From: Rhyzopertha dominica
Taxonomy: Eukaryota > Arthropoda > Insecta > Coleoptera > Bostrichidae
Assembly: GCA_025024175.1 (NCBI GenBank)
Contig: QCXZ01000138.1
Span: 1,302,002-1,366,001, forward strand
Direction: 5' to 3'
Length of the DNA: 64,000 nt
The notes beneath the pieces were generated by a model. The model searched no databases, was not told where the DNA came from, and was given only the letters and a program-made list of their open reading frames with translations. Below, in pieces: positions 1-13,439 of this stretch; within the stretch, counting starts at the first letter, position 1; each line of letters opens with the position of its first letter. The position numbers and the translations under genes were made by a program.

Positions 1-1779
1 CTATATGTCTATATAGCGAAATCTGTTGCTACAACGATGTTATTTTTTTAACATCTTCACTGTTGATTCCAGCAACTGTCAACTTTTGGTGTGTCGTAAT
101 CATAAATAAACAGTCTCGTTCTCACGGATCTTGAACTTTGGGCGTCAAGTGTTGAGCAAACGAAATGTAAATTCAGCACCAATGTCGGGTGCAACCATCG
201 TCCGTTTCCATTTGCGCTTCGGCGTGTTTATGCAGTGGTTTATACTTGCAGATGCACGTGCATTTTTCCATCCGACCCATACTAAGCGCCCCGTGCTCAT
301 TAGCAATAAATTATCTCGCAACATATAAAACGAGAATGCTGCTTTTTTATTGGTCGCTTTATAATCAGGAATTTTAATTTCGATTAACGCTATCGATTCC
401 AGCGGACTGTTAAAATGTGTGCATCTACCTACAGCGGCTTCAAGGTGATGTGAATCAAGCGAGTTCAAGGTTTTAATGCATTTAAATTGTTGTTTCGATA
501 GGTGAAAATGAATAGAAGATGGCGTTTTTGAATGAAAAATTACAGTGCTGGTAGTTTGACTTTTACTAATACGTTAATTTCTATTTTTATTAAAATACCA
601 CCATACGATGACAATTTTTTTTTTACTTTACTTTTTAGGCTACTATTTAAGAAACATTATGTTAAAACCTGAGATTGATAGCTTTTCTCGTTTTGAAGTT
701 ATTGCCAAAATAGTACACACAAGGCACAAAATAAAAAAGGAATTTTCTCCTTCAATTGTGAGTAAAAACTAAACAGGAGACACGCTTTTTTCAATTTGTT
801 TTGTAGGCCGTCATTTAAGAAAAATGAAGTTAAAAGTTTTTCTCGTTTTCAAGTTGTTGCCAAAAAGTGTACAAATAAAACATAAGCGAGCAATTTCTCT
901 AAAAAAGGATCAATTTAATTTGCACTTCCAGTGAGTGCTATACCTAATTATTTTTTTCTAAAACTACTACTTTAGTGGTTAAAATTACGTATCTTTTTAA
1001 TGTCTTGTTCAGGGTTTTACCATGTTTGTTTGGTTGTGACAATCCAGACAAATGTTAATGCTTCAGCGGTATTCATTGTATTTTGGTAGTTGTTGATTGT
1101 TACTTTTCAAAATAATTATTAATTTATTTAAACAAAAGGATTTTACAAATGAAGAAGCATATCTTTATTTAAATTAATATCAATGTTATCAATAAAAGAA
1201 TATTATAAAAAAATGAAAATAGATCTTACTTGAGTATAACCACGGTTGTTCTTAATATGTGAATTAATTTGTTTTTAACAGTTTTTTTAATAGTTTGTTG
1301 CTTGGAGGGTCAGCCGGTCTAATTGAATTTCATCTGAAAATATTATATGTTGTTTTTGTGTTTACGTCTTNTATAAGTCTTAGGCTGCTTTTGTTGTTAT
1401 ATATTAATTATACCTCTTACTTTCTTTGCTTAGTGCAGTTAATTAAATAGTGATACCGTTATCTGAATATTGAACTTAATTGAACAGCGCTCAATGTACA
1501 ACGATAGTTCAATGGACCACTAGAATAATAATGAAATAGAACAATCCCCAAAATGTATATTTTTTGCGAACAAAACGAACTTGAACAAATAATCTTCGTG
1601 TACAATTAGTATTGTAGTTGACAAATAATTGGTAGTTGCATGTTTTTCTTTGTAAGCAAATGTAAAATCCCGATACATGCACTTCATTAAGGTCTTTTTT
1701 ACATATAAGAAAATATAAATCCACACATAAATAATAATCTTATAGCTTGCACTATGTTATTTATTTTATATCAGATGGT
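1..1779. other. Intergenic/intronic, no gene recognised
   Basis: AT-rich sequence with no repeat or coding family that I can name. A 107-codon minus-strand frame at 145-468 lies in a slightly GC-richer patch but has no domain, signal peptide or splice signals I recognise. One N lies at 1371. Confidence 0.5.
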
Positions 1780-3200
1780 ACAAGCAATACGAAGGCATCT
1801 TCTATTTTTCATACTTAACCAAGAAATAGAATTACGATCGTGTGTGACATGTGCATTTTTCTTCAGACCAAAAATGAGTCTCAAACAAAAATTTTGAACT
1901 ACTTGAATTCTATTACTTGTTTTAAATTCTAAACAAGGTCCATATACTATTGCTGTAAAGTTAAAATTTGAGAGAACTAGTGCCTCACTGAAGATTATTT
2001 TTACTTTTCATATTTATAAGTTTTGAATATTTTCCTGAGGTTCAGATACGACTTCCGAATGCATTCGTCAATGTGTTCACAAAATCTTAATCTAAAATCC
2101 GTAATTAAACCCAAATTTCTAGCAGATGCAACAAAATCAATATGCTGGTCATTGGTAGACAATACAATCTTATTTTACATATTTGCTGTCCGGTAGCCAT
2201 TTCAAATGTACTACCAAACAAGGCGGCTTTAGTTTTCGTTGAATTAATTAGCAATGAATGATTGGAAGCTGCAGAACAAAAAAAGTTTTAGATCAGAATT
2301 CATTTTCTAACCGCCACATCAAGATCACGAAGTTCGAACGTATAGTACAATTGTGTATCATCTGCATAGCAGTGATACCTATAAAAGTGAATATACTTTA
2401 ATAACCCAGATGAGTAAACAGAAAACACCGGACTTCATTCAGATACTCTTTGCCTTTTCCCTATCCGAGTACATTGATACCTGTTAATAAAATAGCTCTC
2501 AAACAATTTTAGGGTATCCTTTCCTATGCCAGCATAGTGTAAAATTGATAGCAATAATCTGTGATGCAATGTGTCAAAAGCTTGTGAAAAGTCGAGTAAG
2601 ACCATCCAAAGCTGATATAATATCATCTATAATTTTAAGGAGAGCCGTCTCACAACTGTATCCTTTCCAAAATACAGATTGCAGTTCCAGAATTATATCG
2701 AAATTAATCAAATGATTTTTAAGCTTCTCGGCTAAAACCTGTTCGAGTAGTTTCGACGGAACTGGGTAAATACTAATAGGCCTGACATTTTTCATCTCTT
2801 TTGGAGTGGGCACTTGAAGAAATGGCCTGACCTTAGACTGCTTCCAGGCCTCAGGAAAGGTGCAACTACCTATACTGGTATTAATTATTTAGGGATATTC
2901 CATCAACTCCAGCTGCGTTACTTTTAAGACTGTTAATGGAGGTGCACACTCCCCTGTAACGAATTCAAAATCAAAAATCTCACTGACTGTATCCAGTCAT
3001 TTGCTATAATAGTTTTGGAAGAGCATTTTGCCTGGAACAAAGTTTACATTAGCATTTTGCAAGAAGAAAATATTTAAATCTTTAATATTAAATTCACCGA
3101 AACCTCTATCTGTTTTTCAGATGCTTTGAATTTAACACCAAGGTTTTGTAGATATCTAAAGACACTATGTTTATTAGTTCTACTGGAGATTTGATGTTCT
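1780..3200 (-). pseudogene. Non-LTR retrotransposon (Jockey/CR1-like) reverse transcriptase relic
   Basis: Read on the minus strand and joined across several frameshifts, this holds a reverse transcriptase in its normal order. First come the fingers, with KNVRPISI and KLLEQVLAEKLKNHL near 2690-2790. Next is a GYSCETALLKIIDDI block near 2640. The palm follows with LDFSQAFDTLHH near 2560-2610, then the catalytic YADDTQLYY (YADD codons at 2357-2368), and finally a thumb and connection region with FRLRFCEHIDECIRKSYLNL near 2030-2105. The downstream part to about 1780 still resembles the ORF2 C-terminus (NRIQVVQNFCLRLIFG). The order and spacing match a LINE ORF2 polymerase, but the endonuclease and 5' part are gone. 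Stops and shifts in nearly every block make it an old, dead copy. Clade placement is tentative. Confidence 0.85.
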
Positions 3201-4689
3201 AAATTGTTTTTCTGTATTGACTGTTGAATTACTAAGGTTTCTTAACGTTTTATAATATTCCCAATGGGCGGGAAGTTTAGTAAGATTTATTTAACGACCC
3301 AAAAAATTTAATAAATTCGTTGAAGTTACTTATGTATGCCTATACAGCTTGTACGAATTCTACTAACAATAAATCAGATTCAGTGTCTAATTCAAAGTAA
3401 TCGTAATAAGAACATAATAGCTTTAAACCCACTGATAATAGACAATTTTAATGATAATTACTTGATGAAATAACAATCGAACTGTTTATTATATTGTGAA
3501 CTGCTTTTGTTTGCTGAAAATATACTTGAAAAGTTACGTACATATTTTTTGTTGTCAATTCATAAGTAATCATTATAAATAAATTACGGTATTTTAACGC
3601 ATATTTGCGCGTGTTTTGTGATGACAGTTATGTGTTTATTGCCACACCTAAAAAAGCTTGTCTTTACATAAGTTCTCAGGCTTAATGTTGATAATTTTTG
3701 CTATAAGACGACATAAACCATTTGATTGAAGAAAACCAGGGAAGGTTGTAAAACCACTTATCTAATAACATCTTTTAATCTTCATAAACAAGTGCAACAT
3801 CCCTATTTTATCGTTTTAATAATAACGTTTACTCGTTGCATGTTTAACTGTGAATTGTTCTTTGCAAGTAGAAAGCCATTTTCAATCCAGGCCTTTATCG
3901 AGATTGCCCGATTGCCTTCCCTTTAATTAAATTTAGATCGTGTCGAGATTCAATTACGACAGAAGTTTTCAGGTTTCTTCACCGATGCTGTTGCACCCAG
4001 CTTTCATAAATCTTAGTAGGTCATCCGGGAAGTAGCCTGATGTTCTTTGTCTACGTCGAATGGGTTTTTAACAACCTTTGGATAATAATGCCGATGTTTA
4101 CAACGCTTCTATTTTGCCGAGAAACTCGTGTGTGCACTTTCTCCAGTTGCTAATCCAATTTGGTTCTCGTAAAAATTTATGAACTGTTTTCGCATCATCA
4201 GTCAATTTAATCGCGATAGGAAGCTCTTTTTCCCGTTTTTGCAGACGGTGTTAATGGACGTGTAAACGAACACAGTGTGTGTGTGTTGCTCTGGCTTAAG
4301 TTCAATTTAAATTTAGCTCGTGTTGATTATCTCGTTGGTAGTTGCAGATTCTCAGACGCACAATAAGTAAAGTTGAATACAGCGGTCATTAGGTTGTTTT
4401 GTTGTATTTTTGTACCGGGTACGAAGCGAGAAAGCTATAATGACATGTAACTCGCGGATAGTTTCGGTTTGGAACGGAACTGTTATGCCAGCTGATGTTA
4501 CAGATGATGGTCATTAGGTTTCAGGTAGCAAAACAGTTTTTTTTACCACACTCCATTTGCGAAAATAGTTTGTGTAAAATTTAGCTAAATCTCTAATGTT
4601 CCTGTGTATTATTAGTAACATTATCTTTCTAAATTAAACAAAAAGCAAACAATAGACGTAAGTACACATTTGGCATTGGTATCTTCTTC
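3201..4689. other. Intergenic/intronic, no gene recognised
   Basis: Nothing coding is supported. The part from about 3960 to 4500 is less AT-rich than its surroundings and holds a short GT repeat at 4277-4288. It may be conserved non-coding DNA, but no single motif proves this. Confidence 0.4.
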
Positions 4690-5040
4690 AGATGATTTCC
4701 TAACTTTGATCCGATAGAAAGAAATCCAAAGTGAACATAGCATGGATTCAGTTGTTCCACGCCTACCTATCCAATTGGTATTTGTCTAATTTTTTACTTC
4801 CTTCAACGATCAACGTCACATTGGTTTTCTAATTGTTCTGTGACCAGCGGATCAATTACATTTTCCACCATTTCTAAATACATTCCACCATTCAACGCCC
4901 CGTCAATGAAAATTAAACTTACAGTTGCGTCTCCAAATATTTCAGCTCACACATTCAGTTTCTGAGCAACTATAATCTTTTCGGTTATAATTTCGCAGAA
5001 CTGAATTCGCAGCTTCATCGCAGCATGACGAAGTTGCTCA
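4690..5040 (-). pseudogene. IS630/Tc1-type DDE transposase relic
   Basis: The minus strand encodes LIFIDGALNGGMYLEM followed by VENVIDPLVTEQLEN (about 4810-4925). This is the block in insect mariner-like transposases that follows the 'NVW.GI.G' strand (here NV, an in-frame stop, then AEIFGD). About 60 bases further on, another frame gives NWIGRRGTTE (near 4755-4785), which normally leads into the PPRSPDLTPLDFF catalytic segment; that segment has decayed here. The family is the same as the better copies at 41474-42110 and 45230-45475. Only the middle third of a transposase survives, with at least one stop and two frameshifts. Confidence 0.7.
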
Positions 5041-5723
5041 AGCTGGACCATGTCAGAACTACCCTATTTACTGCCGTGTTTCATTTAATTCAGAATTTTC
5101 GCACGAGATCAGGAATTATTTCTACCCTTTGGGTGTCGAATAAACAATGTTCACTGCGACTGTGACCAAAACATTCTTGTTTCAAAAACTCACGCTATTT
5201 ATAAAAAGGTATTTGGACAAAAAGATGGCCATGATAAAAAAGCCGCTTAAATGCAAATAATTCAGTGGAAATTTTCTACTAGCAATTTTAATTGCAGTAA
5301 TGTCTAAAGAAAATTTAAATATTTTAAGCTTCTTATTTAGGTGTAAGTGACATTTTTGCCAATTATTTTTAATTGTAGTTTCTCATCAGCACAAATTTTT
5401 ATTGTAGCTCAAAAAAATAGCGTTTTAAAGTCCAAGATTATCCAATTTAATAAGCAACTTGCTGCATTGTACTTTTTGATCTATAATTCCGTAAATGAGT
5501 GAAACGTTGTAAAATTATTTATATAATGAGACCTTGTGTGAAATTAAGCTTCCAAATGACGAGTTATTATAAGAGTCGTTCCGTTTAACATGTAAGCGCT
5601 ATCCATCAAAAAGATATTTCTAAAGTTGTCCCCCTGAAAACGAAAGTTTACCTTTTTGGTTTTTATTAATTTTTCCTTCATTTAAAGTAATTCAAGGCAT
5701 GCTGTATCACTCGGTATAACACA

Positions 5724-6483
5724 AGGTACACCGACAAAATAGTCCGGAATAAAATAGCCCCAACAAAATGGCTGCTGAAAAAATAGCCCCCGACCAAATA
5801 GCCTAGCGCTAAAATAGCTCAGCACTAAAACACTAATTTAAATAATTAGCAGATGTAAATAATGAAACTTGGTTCATCCTTTGTATAAGCACTAATTTTT
5901 AACGTAGAAAAACAAAATTGGAATATTTACAGAAAATTGCCGTCTACTAACGACATTCTGCGACTTGCTTTTCCATCTAAAATAACCCCAACTTCCATTT
6001 TTTCAAATGGAGCACGATGTAAATTTTTGCCTAATTTGATTCTAAGATAAGTTCTGAATGTAAAAGCCTGCTTTAGTTGAATTTGGTAAATCAAAGAAAA
6101 AATCGTATTTCATTTTAGTATCTAGAGTGCTGCTAGCTGCAATCACCAAAATTTTATTCTTCGCACTCTGGAATACTAACCGCAGAAACAATTTAATTTT
6201 TTTAGTTTTAAGTAGATATGATTTTTCACCTGTAGATTTATAAGTAATTTGAAACAAACATGATTAAAAAGTTCTAATTTACAAACTACAGAATAATAGC
6301 ACCATAATTTGTAATGTAAAAATGTAAGGAGTCAGTAGAAAATTACCTAACTGTGCTGTCTCTAAAGAGACAAAAAATTTTAATATGTTGGTGAAGACAC
6401 TGTTGGAACTAGTAATTTTTTTAATGGACTGTTTTGTCACTAGGCTATTTTATTGGGACTTTTTTATTTTAACGGGTCACCGT
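5724..6483. mobile_element. Non-autonomous DNA transposon with terminal inverted repeats
   Basis: The left end (from 5724) and the reverse complement of the right end (to 6483) can be aligned over about 60 bases: GGT-ACACCG or GGTGACCCG, then AAAATA, then AGTCC, then AATAAAATAGCC. The left terminus carries an array of imperfect AAAATAGCC units spaced 10-15 bases apart (5735-5835). The interior has no transposase I can recognise; a 71-codon minus frame at 6042-6257 is probably chance. I see no convincing target duplication. The superfamily is unassigned. Confidence 0.6.
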
Positions 6484-7527
6484 AGAGCACATACTGATTA
6501 AGTACCAGAAAAAATCTATAGATGCAAGTAAAATACATCAGATATGACAGCGACAATTCTGAATTGATTGTTATTTTCAGAATTTGGAAAACGTAATTGT
6601 AGGCTTGAAAGACTTACACACAATTTGTTTTATTTCCTTCATCTTGTGCCAAAAAAACATGGGGGTGAAATTTCCCTGTACACCTCATTAGTCGAGCATA
6701 GATCATTTAAGGAGAGAGGACCGTATAAGTATTGAATTTACCAAGACTATAAAATTCAAACGAGTTTGTTATCAGAGCTCTCATTTGCTGCGGTCAGACC
6801 AGAAAGTTTAAGTCTTGCCTCATATAGATATACAATGTGTCACATGTATGGATGAAATTATAACAGTGTCAAGTAAACGAAATAATATAGGTCAGTCAAC
6901 GTGTTCAAATCTTAAAAAAAAACATCTTTGTTTAGCGGGATTACACGACTAATCCGACATACATTTGACACAAAGCCTAGATTCCGGACCAGCGACTATA
7001 CGTTCAACAATAAAAAGGACAATCTGATACACTGCATCAGTATACGTGACATTCTCGATGAATTAGCATAAGGAGAATACGATAGCAGGCAAGTGGTAGC
7101 CATTCTCTGAAGTAATTCGCTCCAATTCCCAAGATGAATTCATGACTTGTCATTTTAAGGATCAGTGACTTCAAGAGAAACCTTACTTTCTAAATCGTCG
7201 TGAATATATAATTAGAAAAGGGACACAGAAACTTAGTTTGCAGTGGACAATTGTACGCGCTAAATGCATACTTCTTCAAGTCTTATAAATGAAACCATCT
7301 AAACAAAATATAAACATGAACAATAAATAGCAAATATCAAATTTCAGTTGTCGCTTTTCATCATTTCCGTCTGTGTAAAATGACACTTTACTTATACCAG
7401 CAAATAATAGGTAGATGTTTTGATCATGTTTATTTACAACAGGATATAGTGATGTAATCCGGTATCGAATCAAACAAGACTGATTGTCAAAATGGGGCAC
7501 TAACGTAGTCTCGCTTGAAAATTAGCA
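6484..7527. other. Intergenic/intronic, no gene recognised
   Basis: AT-rich DNA with no coding signal. The 74-codon minus frame at 7276-7500 lies just downstream of the mariner relic, but its residues do not match a mariner C-terminus. Confidence 0.4.
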
Positions 7528-7985
7528 TCACTTTTTTCCCTGAAGGTTGTGGTTTTGTTTTTTGTGGGACGGAGGAGAGCCTTTGTTGCATGGATTCTCT
7601 TTTGGTATGCGAGTCCTGTTGAAAAACCCACGTCTCATCTCAGTCACAGATTTTGATAAAAAGTTGATGTCATTTTGTAAAGCGGTGCATTTTCTTGTGG
7701 TTTCTTTCCTTGTTTGCTGTTTTTGTTCCTGCGTAAGCAACCTGTGTATCCATTGTGAAGACACCTTTCTCATGCCCACGTCATAGTGCAAAATTTTATA
7801 AACACCTGTTTGACTTAAAGATTATTCCTAGGGAAATAACAGCGATCTTCAACCGTCGATCTATAAGCACCAACTTTATATTCTGCGTGCTTCAAGTGGT
7901 CCACCAGATTTTGGATCATCCTGTATCAAGTCTTTTCCACCGAAACTGTTTACACCAAAATTTTGCCATCTTGTGTTAAAAATTT
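7528..7985 (-). pseudogene. Mariner transposase relic (N-terminal and central part)
   Basis: The minus-strand frame at 7528-7791 begins inside the second helix-turn-helix region: HYDVGMRKVSSQWIHRLLT, then EQKQQTRKETTRKC, then NDINFLSKSVTE where mariner proteins have the first catalytic aspartate (usually a DETW context). Here that region has become NRTRIPKENP, so the aspartate is lost. The last block, PSHKKQNHNLQGKK, corresponds to the basic stretch after it. In another frame, upstream to about 7980, sit VEKT, DDPKSGGP and RRLKIAVIS, the first DNA-binding region and linker. The catalytic C-terminal half is missing. It is unrelated in detail to the fresher mariner at 46061-47342. Confidence 0.8.
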
Positions 7986-8282
7986 TATAACATTACGATA
8001 CTCCAATTTAGTTTCACTTAGTTTTAAACACAAACTGTTATAAATGATATGATTTCTGGGTAATTTACTTTATGAACTTAAAAAAGGCGCACAAATCTGA
8101 CGGCAGACACTTGTCATCTTGGGCCTTTTGTTTCATGGCTAGGTAGATTTCTTTTAAATTGTCGCGCTTAATATAAAATCTTCCAGTGATGACTGATGAC
8201 TGAACTTCAAGCTGATTGGCTTTCACAGCTACGATGTTGTTCTGTGCTGGTTGTTCGCGGTTCTGGTAATGTCTTCTTCGCT

Positions 8283-8312
8283 GACGTTTCGTTCACCGGT
8301 GAGCATCTTCAG
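8283..8312 (-). ncRNA. Hammerhead-like motif of a Penelope-type relic
   Basis: On the minus strand: CTGAAGA, an extra T, a six-base stem GCTCAC/GTGAAC with one mismatch and a two-base loop, then GAAAC and GTC. This matches the hammerhead core boxes (CUGANGA, helix II, GAAA, cleavage-site UC) except for one unpaired base before helix II. The same layout recurs at several places in this window, inside elements that show Penelope features, so I read this as a decayed Penelope terminal segment. No coding part remains nearby. Self-cleavage is untested. Confidence 0.5.
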
Positions 8313-8319
8313 AGATGAG

Positions 8320-10290
8320 TTCTTAGCGTTGGACATATCGCTTTTACTACTGGATTTTGTCACAAATATTCTCGTAACTAATGCTTATAACAGTAGATCA
8401 TAAAATACTTTACTTCTAGCTAGCGTGGGTAGTAGAAAATAGAAGATAAAACTTTTAAATAGTGTTGTCCACTGAGCAGGAGCCCAAACCACATAATTGC
8501 ATTTCTAATCCGAATTCTGTGTTGTTTATGTAATTATTTGGCATGTTACTACTTTGAACCATATTTGTGTCGCTCTAATCTACATTATATTTAGTATTTT
8601 TTATCGTAGAAACAATAAAGTCTTCTAAGGTTTTTCCCTTAGAATACACTACTTCCACGGTGTACATTTTCGGCAGATACTAAAACGGTCGTTTTTATTG
8701 CACCGTAAGGAGCAAAAAATAGTAGCACTGACACATCCAGCGCGGTGACAGTTAGGACAACCTACCGCAGCATAAATTTGCGATAGTACGTCATTAGTTC
8801 CGCAGCTGCATTCCTTAATGCTCGGTTTTCTACGTTTTTAAGGTCAGATACCGTATTTCTAGGAGACAAACATTATCCATCGAGTGACCGTAACTAATAA
8901 GAGTGCTGTCGTCGACCTAAAATAATTGTTTAATTATCCGTGAAGAAACAGTTGTTGTTGCGACGAGCCGCCTCTGTGGTCGACTGCCAAGACTTCACCA
9001 TTTCCTCGTCACGAAAATAATCATGAAAACATAATGACCTGCCCGCTAACCGTAACAAAACTGCGCGATGTTGGAGATTCGAAACGGATCAGAGTCTCCT
9101 CCGAGAAGTATAATAATAATGCTTTATGCTTCTATTAATTAACTTCTGGGAACTTTTGTACCGGGTGCACTTAATGATAGTGGCTGCAGATGCTTGATAT
9201 GCCTCGGAATGCAATCTGGGCGAGTTTATAACAGGTAGAAGTAGATAACGATTCCCCTTTTAGTCCACGCCATTAATATGCATGTTTTGTTTCTTCAGCA
9301 CTCGAACATCGTGAGCGATTTTTAGTTGGTGGTAGGAGATACGGAAAATAATACATTCTACACATTGAGGGCGCCAATTTTATGCTTCAGTGATGTTGAA
9401 AGATCCAGTATCGCAGAATGTATCTATCGGAAGCTGATCTCTTCAATGCACAGGCTTATACGAGTTTTGATCAGTGGCGGTTCTTCAAGAGGGACTGTTT
9501 CCATAGAAGAATAATAAATAATGACGTATAGTTAATTTTGCAAAGTTGTCACGTTTAAATACTTGGCATACCGACGATATTATTTCACCTTAACCTGAGC
9601 AACCGATAAGTAACTTCACACCAATTGGTGACGTAACTTTAAAGTTCTGTGAGCAGCGGTTTAGATGAATAAGTCTTTATTAGCGTTACCAGAAAAATCT
9701 ACCCTTAAAGAATTTAAAAAGCCTTATGTGATTTAGACTTTCGGGCCGGCTCGAAAGGATCGAAAATTTAGACAATTAACATAAACGGAGCTGGCATAAT
9801 TAAAGACTAGCAAGACCAAGAATTGACACAAATAAACTGCCTGCCTTATTTAGATTTACGTACACTGTATGTGCAGTAAAATTAGTCTTCCAGATGCTCT
9901 CGATATTAAACTTTTTATATGCAAAGGGACCGTTACTGAGCCCTGTGAAACCCCACAAGTAATGGAAGCAGATGTTGAACACTATTTGCCCTATTGACTA
10001 ATATATATGTCTTTGTCGTGCTGTTTGCATTAAAACAACCGTAGCAGTCCCAGTGTAGACAACACGTCCCTTATAATATACGCCATGTTTCACACATTGT
10101 CATATATAGGTAGGCATTGGCAAAAAATAACGAGTCCAAAATGTTGTAAACAGCACTTTCAAAACAATTGAAACAAGTAGATGATACGTCGAGTGTACAA
10201 AAAACGTGTGAACCATAATTGGATTGTTCACTACACACCANTCTCNCTTAATACAATGTTGTAAGGTTTTAGAATACATATGCAATAAAG
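8320..10290. other. Intergenic/intronic, GC-richer island inside
   Basis: No gene is recognised. From about 8860 to 9080 the base composition is clearly richer in G+C than the flanks and has no long frame, which fits conserved non-coding DNA better than a transposon relic. Short frames at 9326-9514 and 9800-9982 show no family features. Confidence 0.4.
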
Positions 10291-10300
10291 CACATCTGTC

Positions 10301-10501
10301 GTGTTGCCTAAAGCTGTTACACTAACGTCGGGGTTATCTCAAGGTTCAAATTTGGGACCGCCTCTATTTATATTCTTACTGGTGGCATTCTTAATGACTA
10401 ATCTACGAAATTATTGTTTGCTGACGACCTCAAGGTCTTCTCAGTTTCATTTTTTGTTTAATGTCACTTCAGATGAAGATGAAGGTGCAGAATGGATTTA
10501 G
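10301..10501 (+). pseudogene. Non-LTR reverse transcriptase fragment
   Basis: The frame encodes TSGLSQGSNLGPPLF, the RT motif 4 region (normally SGVPQGSxLGPLLF) just before the catalytic loop. After a one-base frame change the catalytic FADDLKVF follows, with FADD codons at 10417-10428. Nothing else of the element can be recognised on either side, so this is a roughly 200-base scrap of a LINE palm domain. The frameshift makes it non-functional. Confidence 0.7.
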
Positions 10502-13439
10502 TTATTATTAATTGCATTTTTGTCCATTTTGTTAAATACAAATAAAACGGTAACACAAATCCTCTAACATCGATAAGGCTCAAAAACATCAATTTTTATC
10601 TAAACACACATGTGCACCAAAATTTATTCAAACAAAACACGTCGGCATTACTGGGTGTTCTTATTTGTACGTCACTCAATATAAAGATATAATCATCTTG
10701 TTAATTGACTTTCCACACATTTCTGACAAATCCCAAAATAAATTTGAAACACATGTTCACCATTTTTAGTTTTTATACCATTTTACTTGGGTTTACAACC
10801 TTTACACGGGCTGTTTAATGTATCATAAATGCCTTGAAAAGTTGCCAAAATGCGCTTCTCTAATTATTTCCTCATATTTCCAACTGAAAACAGGAAGCTT
10901 CACGACTACCTACGTTCGAATTCGTTTAAAGAACTGTTACGGATGCTGCTGATTCGTTTTTAATTGAACTGATGCGTTATTTAAATCCAAAGGTCAGAAA
11001 AAGGTGTTGGCGACTACCCAAACTTATTATCGAATTTAACCAAACAATAGATATTCATTAAGTTGATAAATAAGTGAACTGTACGCTGTATTTGGAAGAT
11101 AATTAACGCTTTCTATAACAGATGTATCTGTTAAGGTTTAAAGTGCATACTGTATGACATAACAATATTAGTAGGTCAAAATTTCATGCCGATGCATATC
11201 GCAAATTGAGTTTAAGCAGGTCATCTGGCGACCCACATTTTGAGCAAACCTTTGCGAGAACAGTTGCTTCTTGCTGAGCGTTCGGTAATTATCAAGTTGA
11301 TGAACTACGGTGCCATAGGCGTTTGATTTTTAGATTGATAAGCTAAATGTCACAGGTCACTTTACAACTGGGGCATTGTTGCTAATAATAAGAGACAAAC
11401 ATACCCATTTTTTAAATTTAGCCAATTCAGAGGTTATCATGTCTTATGTCTAGCAATCATGCTTTGCAAATTAAGTGTCAGTATTGCATAGATTTTTTTC
11501 GTAATACCATAACCACATGGAAAGCAGTTTATAAGAGATGGCCTCAAGTCNTTAAAAAGACCGGGAGNGTAATGCAGATTTGTAGAGTCGACCTTTTGCC
11601 AGTACCAAAACAACCGTTTTCGGTAAATATATGTTTATTGCTAGCGAACTGAAAAAGGTTATGAAAATGTTTCACTGCTAAGAAATTCAAGACACTTAAT
11701 AGTTTACAGTTATATTAGAATTTTAATGTACTTATTGTTATTAATTTAGATTAAAAAATTGTCTATTACATAGGTAACAAAATAGCTACAATCATACGCT
11801 TTTGCTAGATTGTCAAAAACCATAAGTAAGGCTTTTCCGACAATTATACGAAATGCTCTGGATGGATAGGCGTTTACAGTTTTACCAAAACTTTACTCAA
11901 CGTTTAAGTAAATAATGACCCAGGTTTACTTTACATTTGTTTCTCTTATGAACCACATATTTTCAGTGAGTCACATCCAAACGCATCAAAAACTGAACGT
12001 TTAGACGGCTATTTTGGGCAATTTGACTGGTGATATTTTATTCACCCCTCAATTTACCAGGCACTGAAAGCAGACGTAAATCTCCAATCAACTTTTCTTT
12101 CGAGAGAATGAAGCATCTCCCCATTATCATGTACGAATACACGGTTTCCTAAATGCTCGTTTTTCGGACAATGTATAGGCTGTAAAGGTCCTACCAATTG
12201 TCTAGGTAGGTCGCCTGATTTCACTCCTTTTAATTTTTTGTAACCATTTAAAATCCAAGGTTTATGCTGCATAACCTGAATCCTTTCAAGTGTCTTCAGA
12301 AGGAGTCGCCGCAGAAGACCGTTTGATGACATAGAAAATATTACAAAAAGGTTGGCAAACTTTTGAAAATTGATTGTAGTAGATTGTAAGTGTATTACAT
12401 TTGCGATAATTTCTCTGGTTTGGCGGCACTACTTTTTATTTTTCAATTTGGAACTTCCAATGGAATGGTTAAATTTTTTTCAAAACGCGTTTAACAATTT
12501 CTTAAAATTTAGGAGGGGTTTGTAGAATAATACCGTAATTTTAATCTGCACATTACGATTGTTTGAAATTCTAAAAGCCACTAGACACAACTAAATCATT
12601 ATATGTGCTTGCTTAAGCTCAGAACAGCGGCACCGATAAAGGGGGACATTGCAGTTGCGCGCGATGTTTATATATCTACCTGAGCGTGTTAATTAAATTT
12701 TGGGTATATAAAAGTAGCGCGCAAAGTTGCAAATTTAATCTTTATTTATTCATAGAAGCTCTAAATAATTATACAAGGAATACAATCATTGTCTATTGAA
12801 AATATTTGAGCAACATATAGGCTGTTCATTTTATCAGAGAACGTGAAAGCAGGAGAAAAATTGTGTGAAATTGTATGAGCTGCAAAACGGTGCAAAGAAG
12901 TTTGAAATCCATGGTCTATTGAAAAAAAAATCTTATTTAGTGAATACTTGTGAATAGCATATTTTTCGTACCCTGTATTTTGCAATCAATTCTTGTATTT
13001 TTTATGTTTCCAAATAAGGTAGATAACTATAGCATCTATAGCAATTCTTGTAAAATTAATATTATATTTTAGGCGCGCTAGCAAAAACAAACACCTTGTA
13101 TATTAATGTTATAAAAATTTTAATTCTAATTTTTACATGTAGAATGTAGTATAGCATATATACAAATTTACTAGACATCTAAAGAAATTAATTTATAATT
13201 TTATAATATTTTAGATCAAAATTACATTCAAAATTATTTTTCTTTAAGCTATCACCAAGCTGATGTAGGCTGGTAATTCACTAATTTAAATTTGTTTACT
13301 TGACCATTTATTTAGAGAAGAAGTTATATGTTTTATACCAAACGTTATTTATATTGTACAAATAATAAAAAATGACATATACAAATTTCTATTAAACTTC
13401 GAATTAAATGATTCGCATCCATTTGTTGTACTTTCCCTT
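10502..13439. other. Intergenic/intronic, no gene recognised
   Basis: Mostly very AT-rich. The 92-codon minus frame at 12054-12332 (with residues such as VKSGDLPRQL and GPLQPIH) recalls anonymous repeat-associated frames seen in other animal genomes, but I cannot place it in a family. N bases lie at 11551 and 11568. Confidence 0.35.

Noticed and set aside
145..468. 107-codon minus-strand open frame
   Set aside because: No domain, signal or splice context; it overlaps two plus-strand frames of similar quality, so none is favoured.
12054..12332. 92-codon minus-strand frame that looks repeat-like
   Set aside because: Text such as VKSGDLPRQL felt familiar from repeat-rich genomes, but I could not tie it to a named family or catalytic motif.
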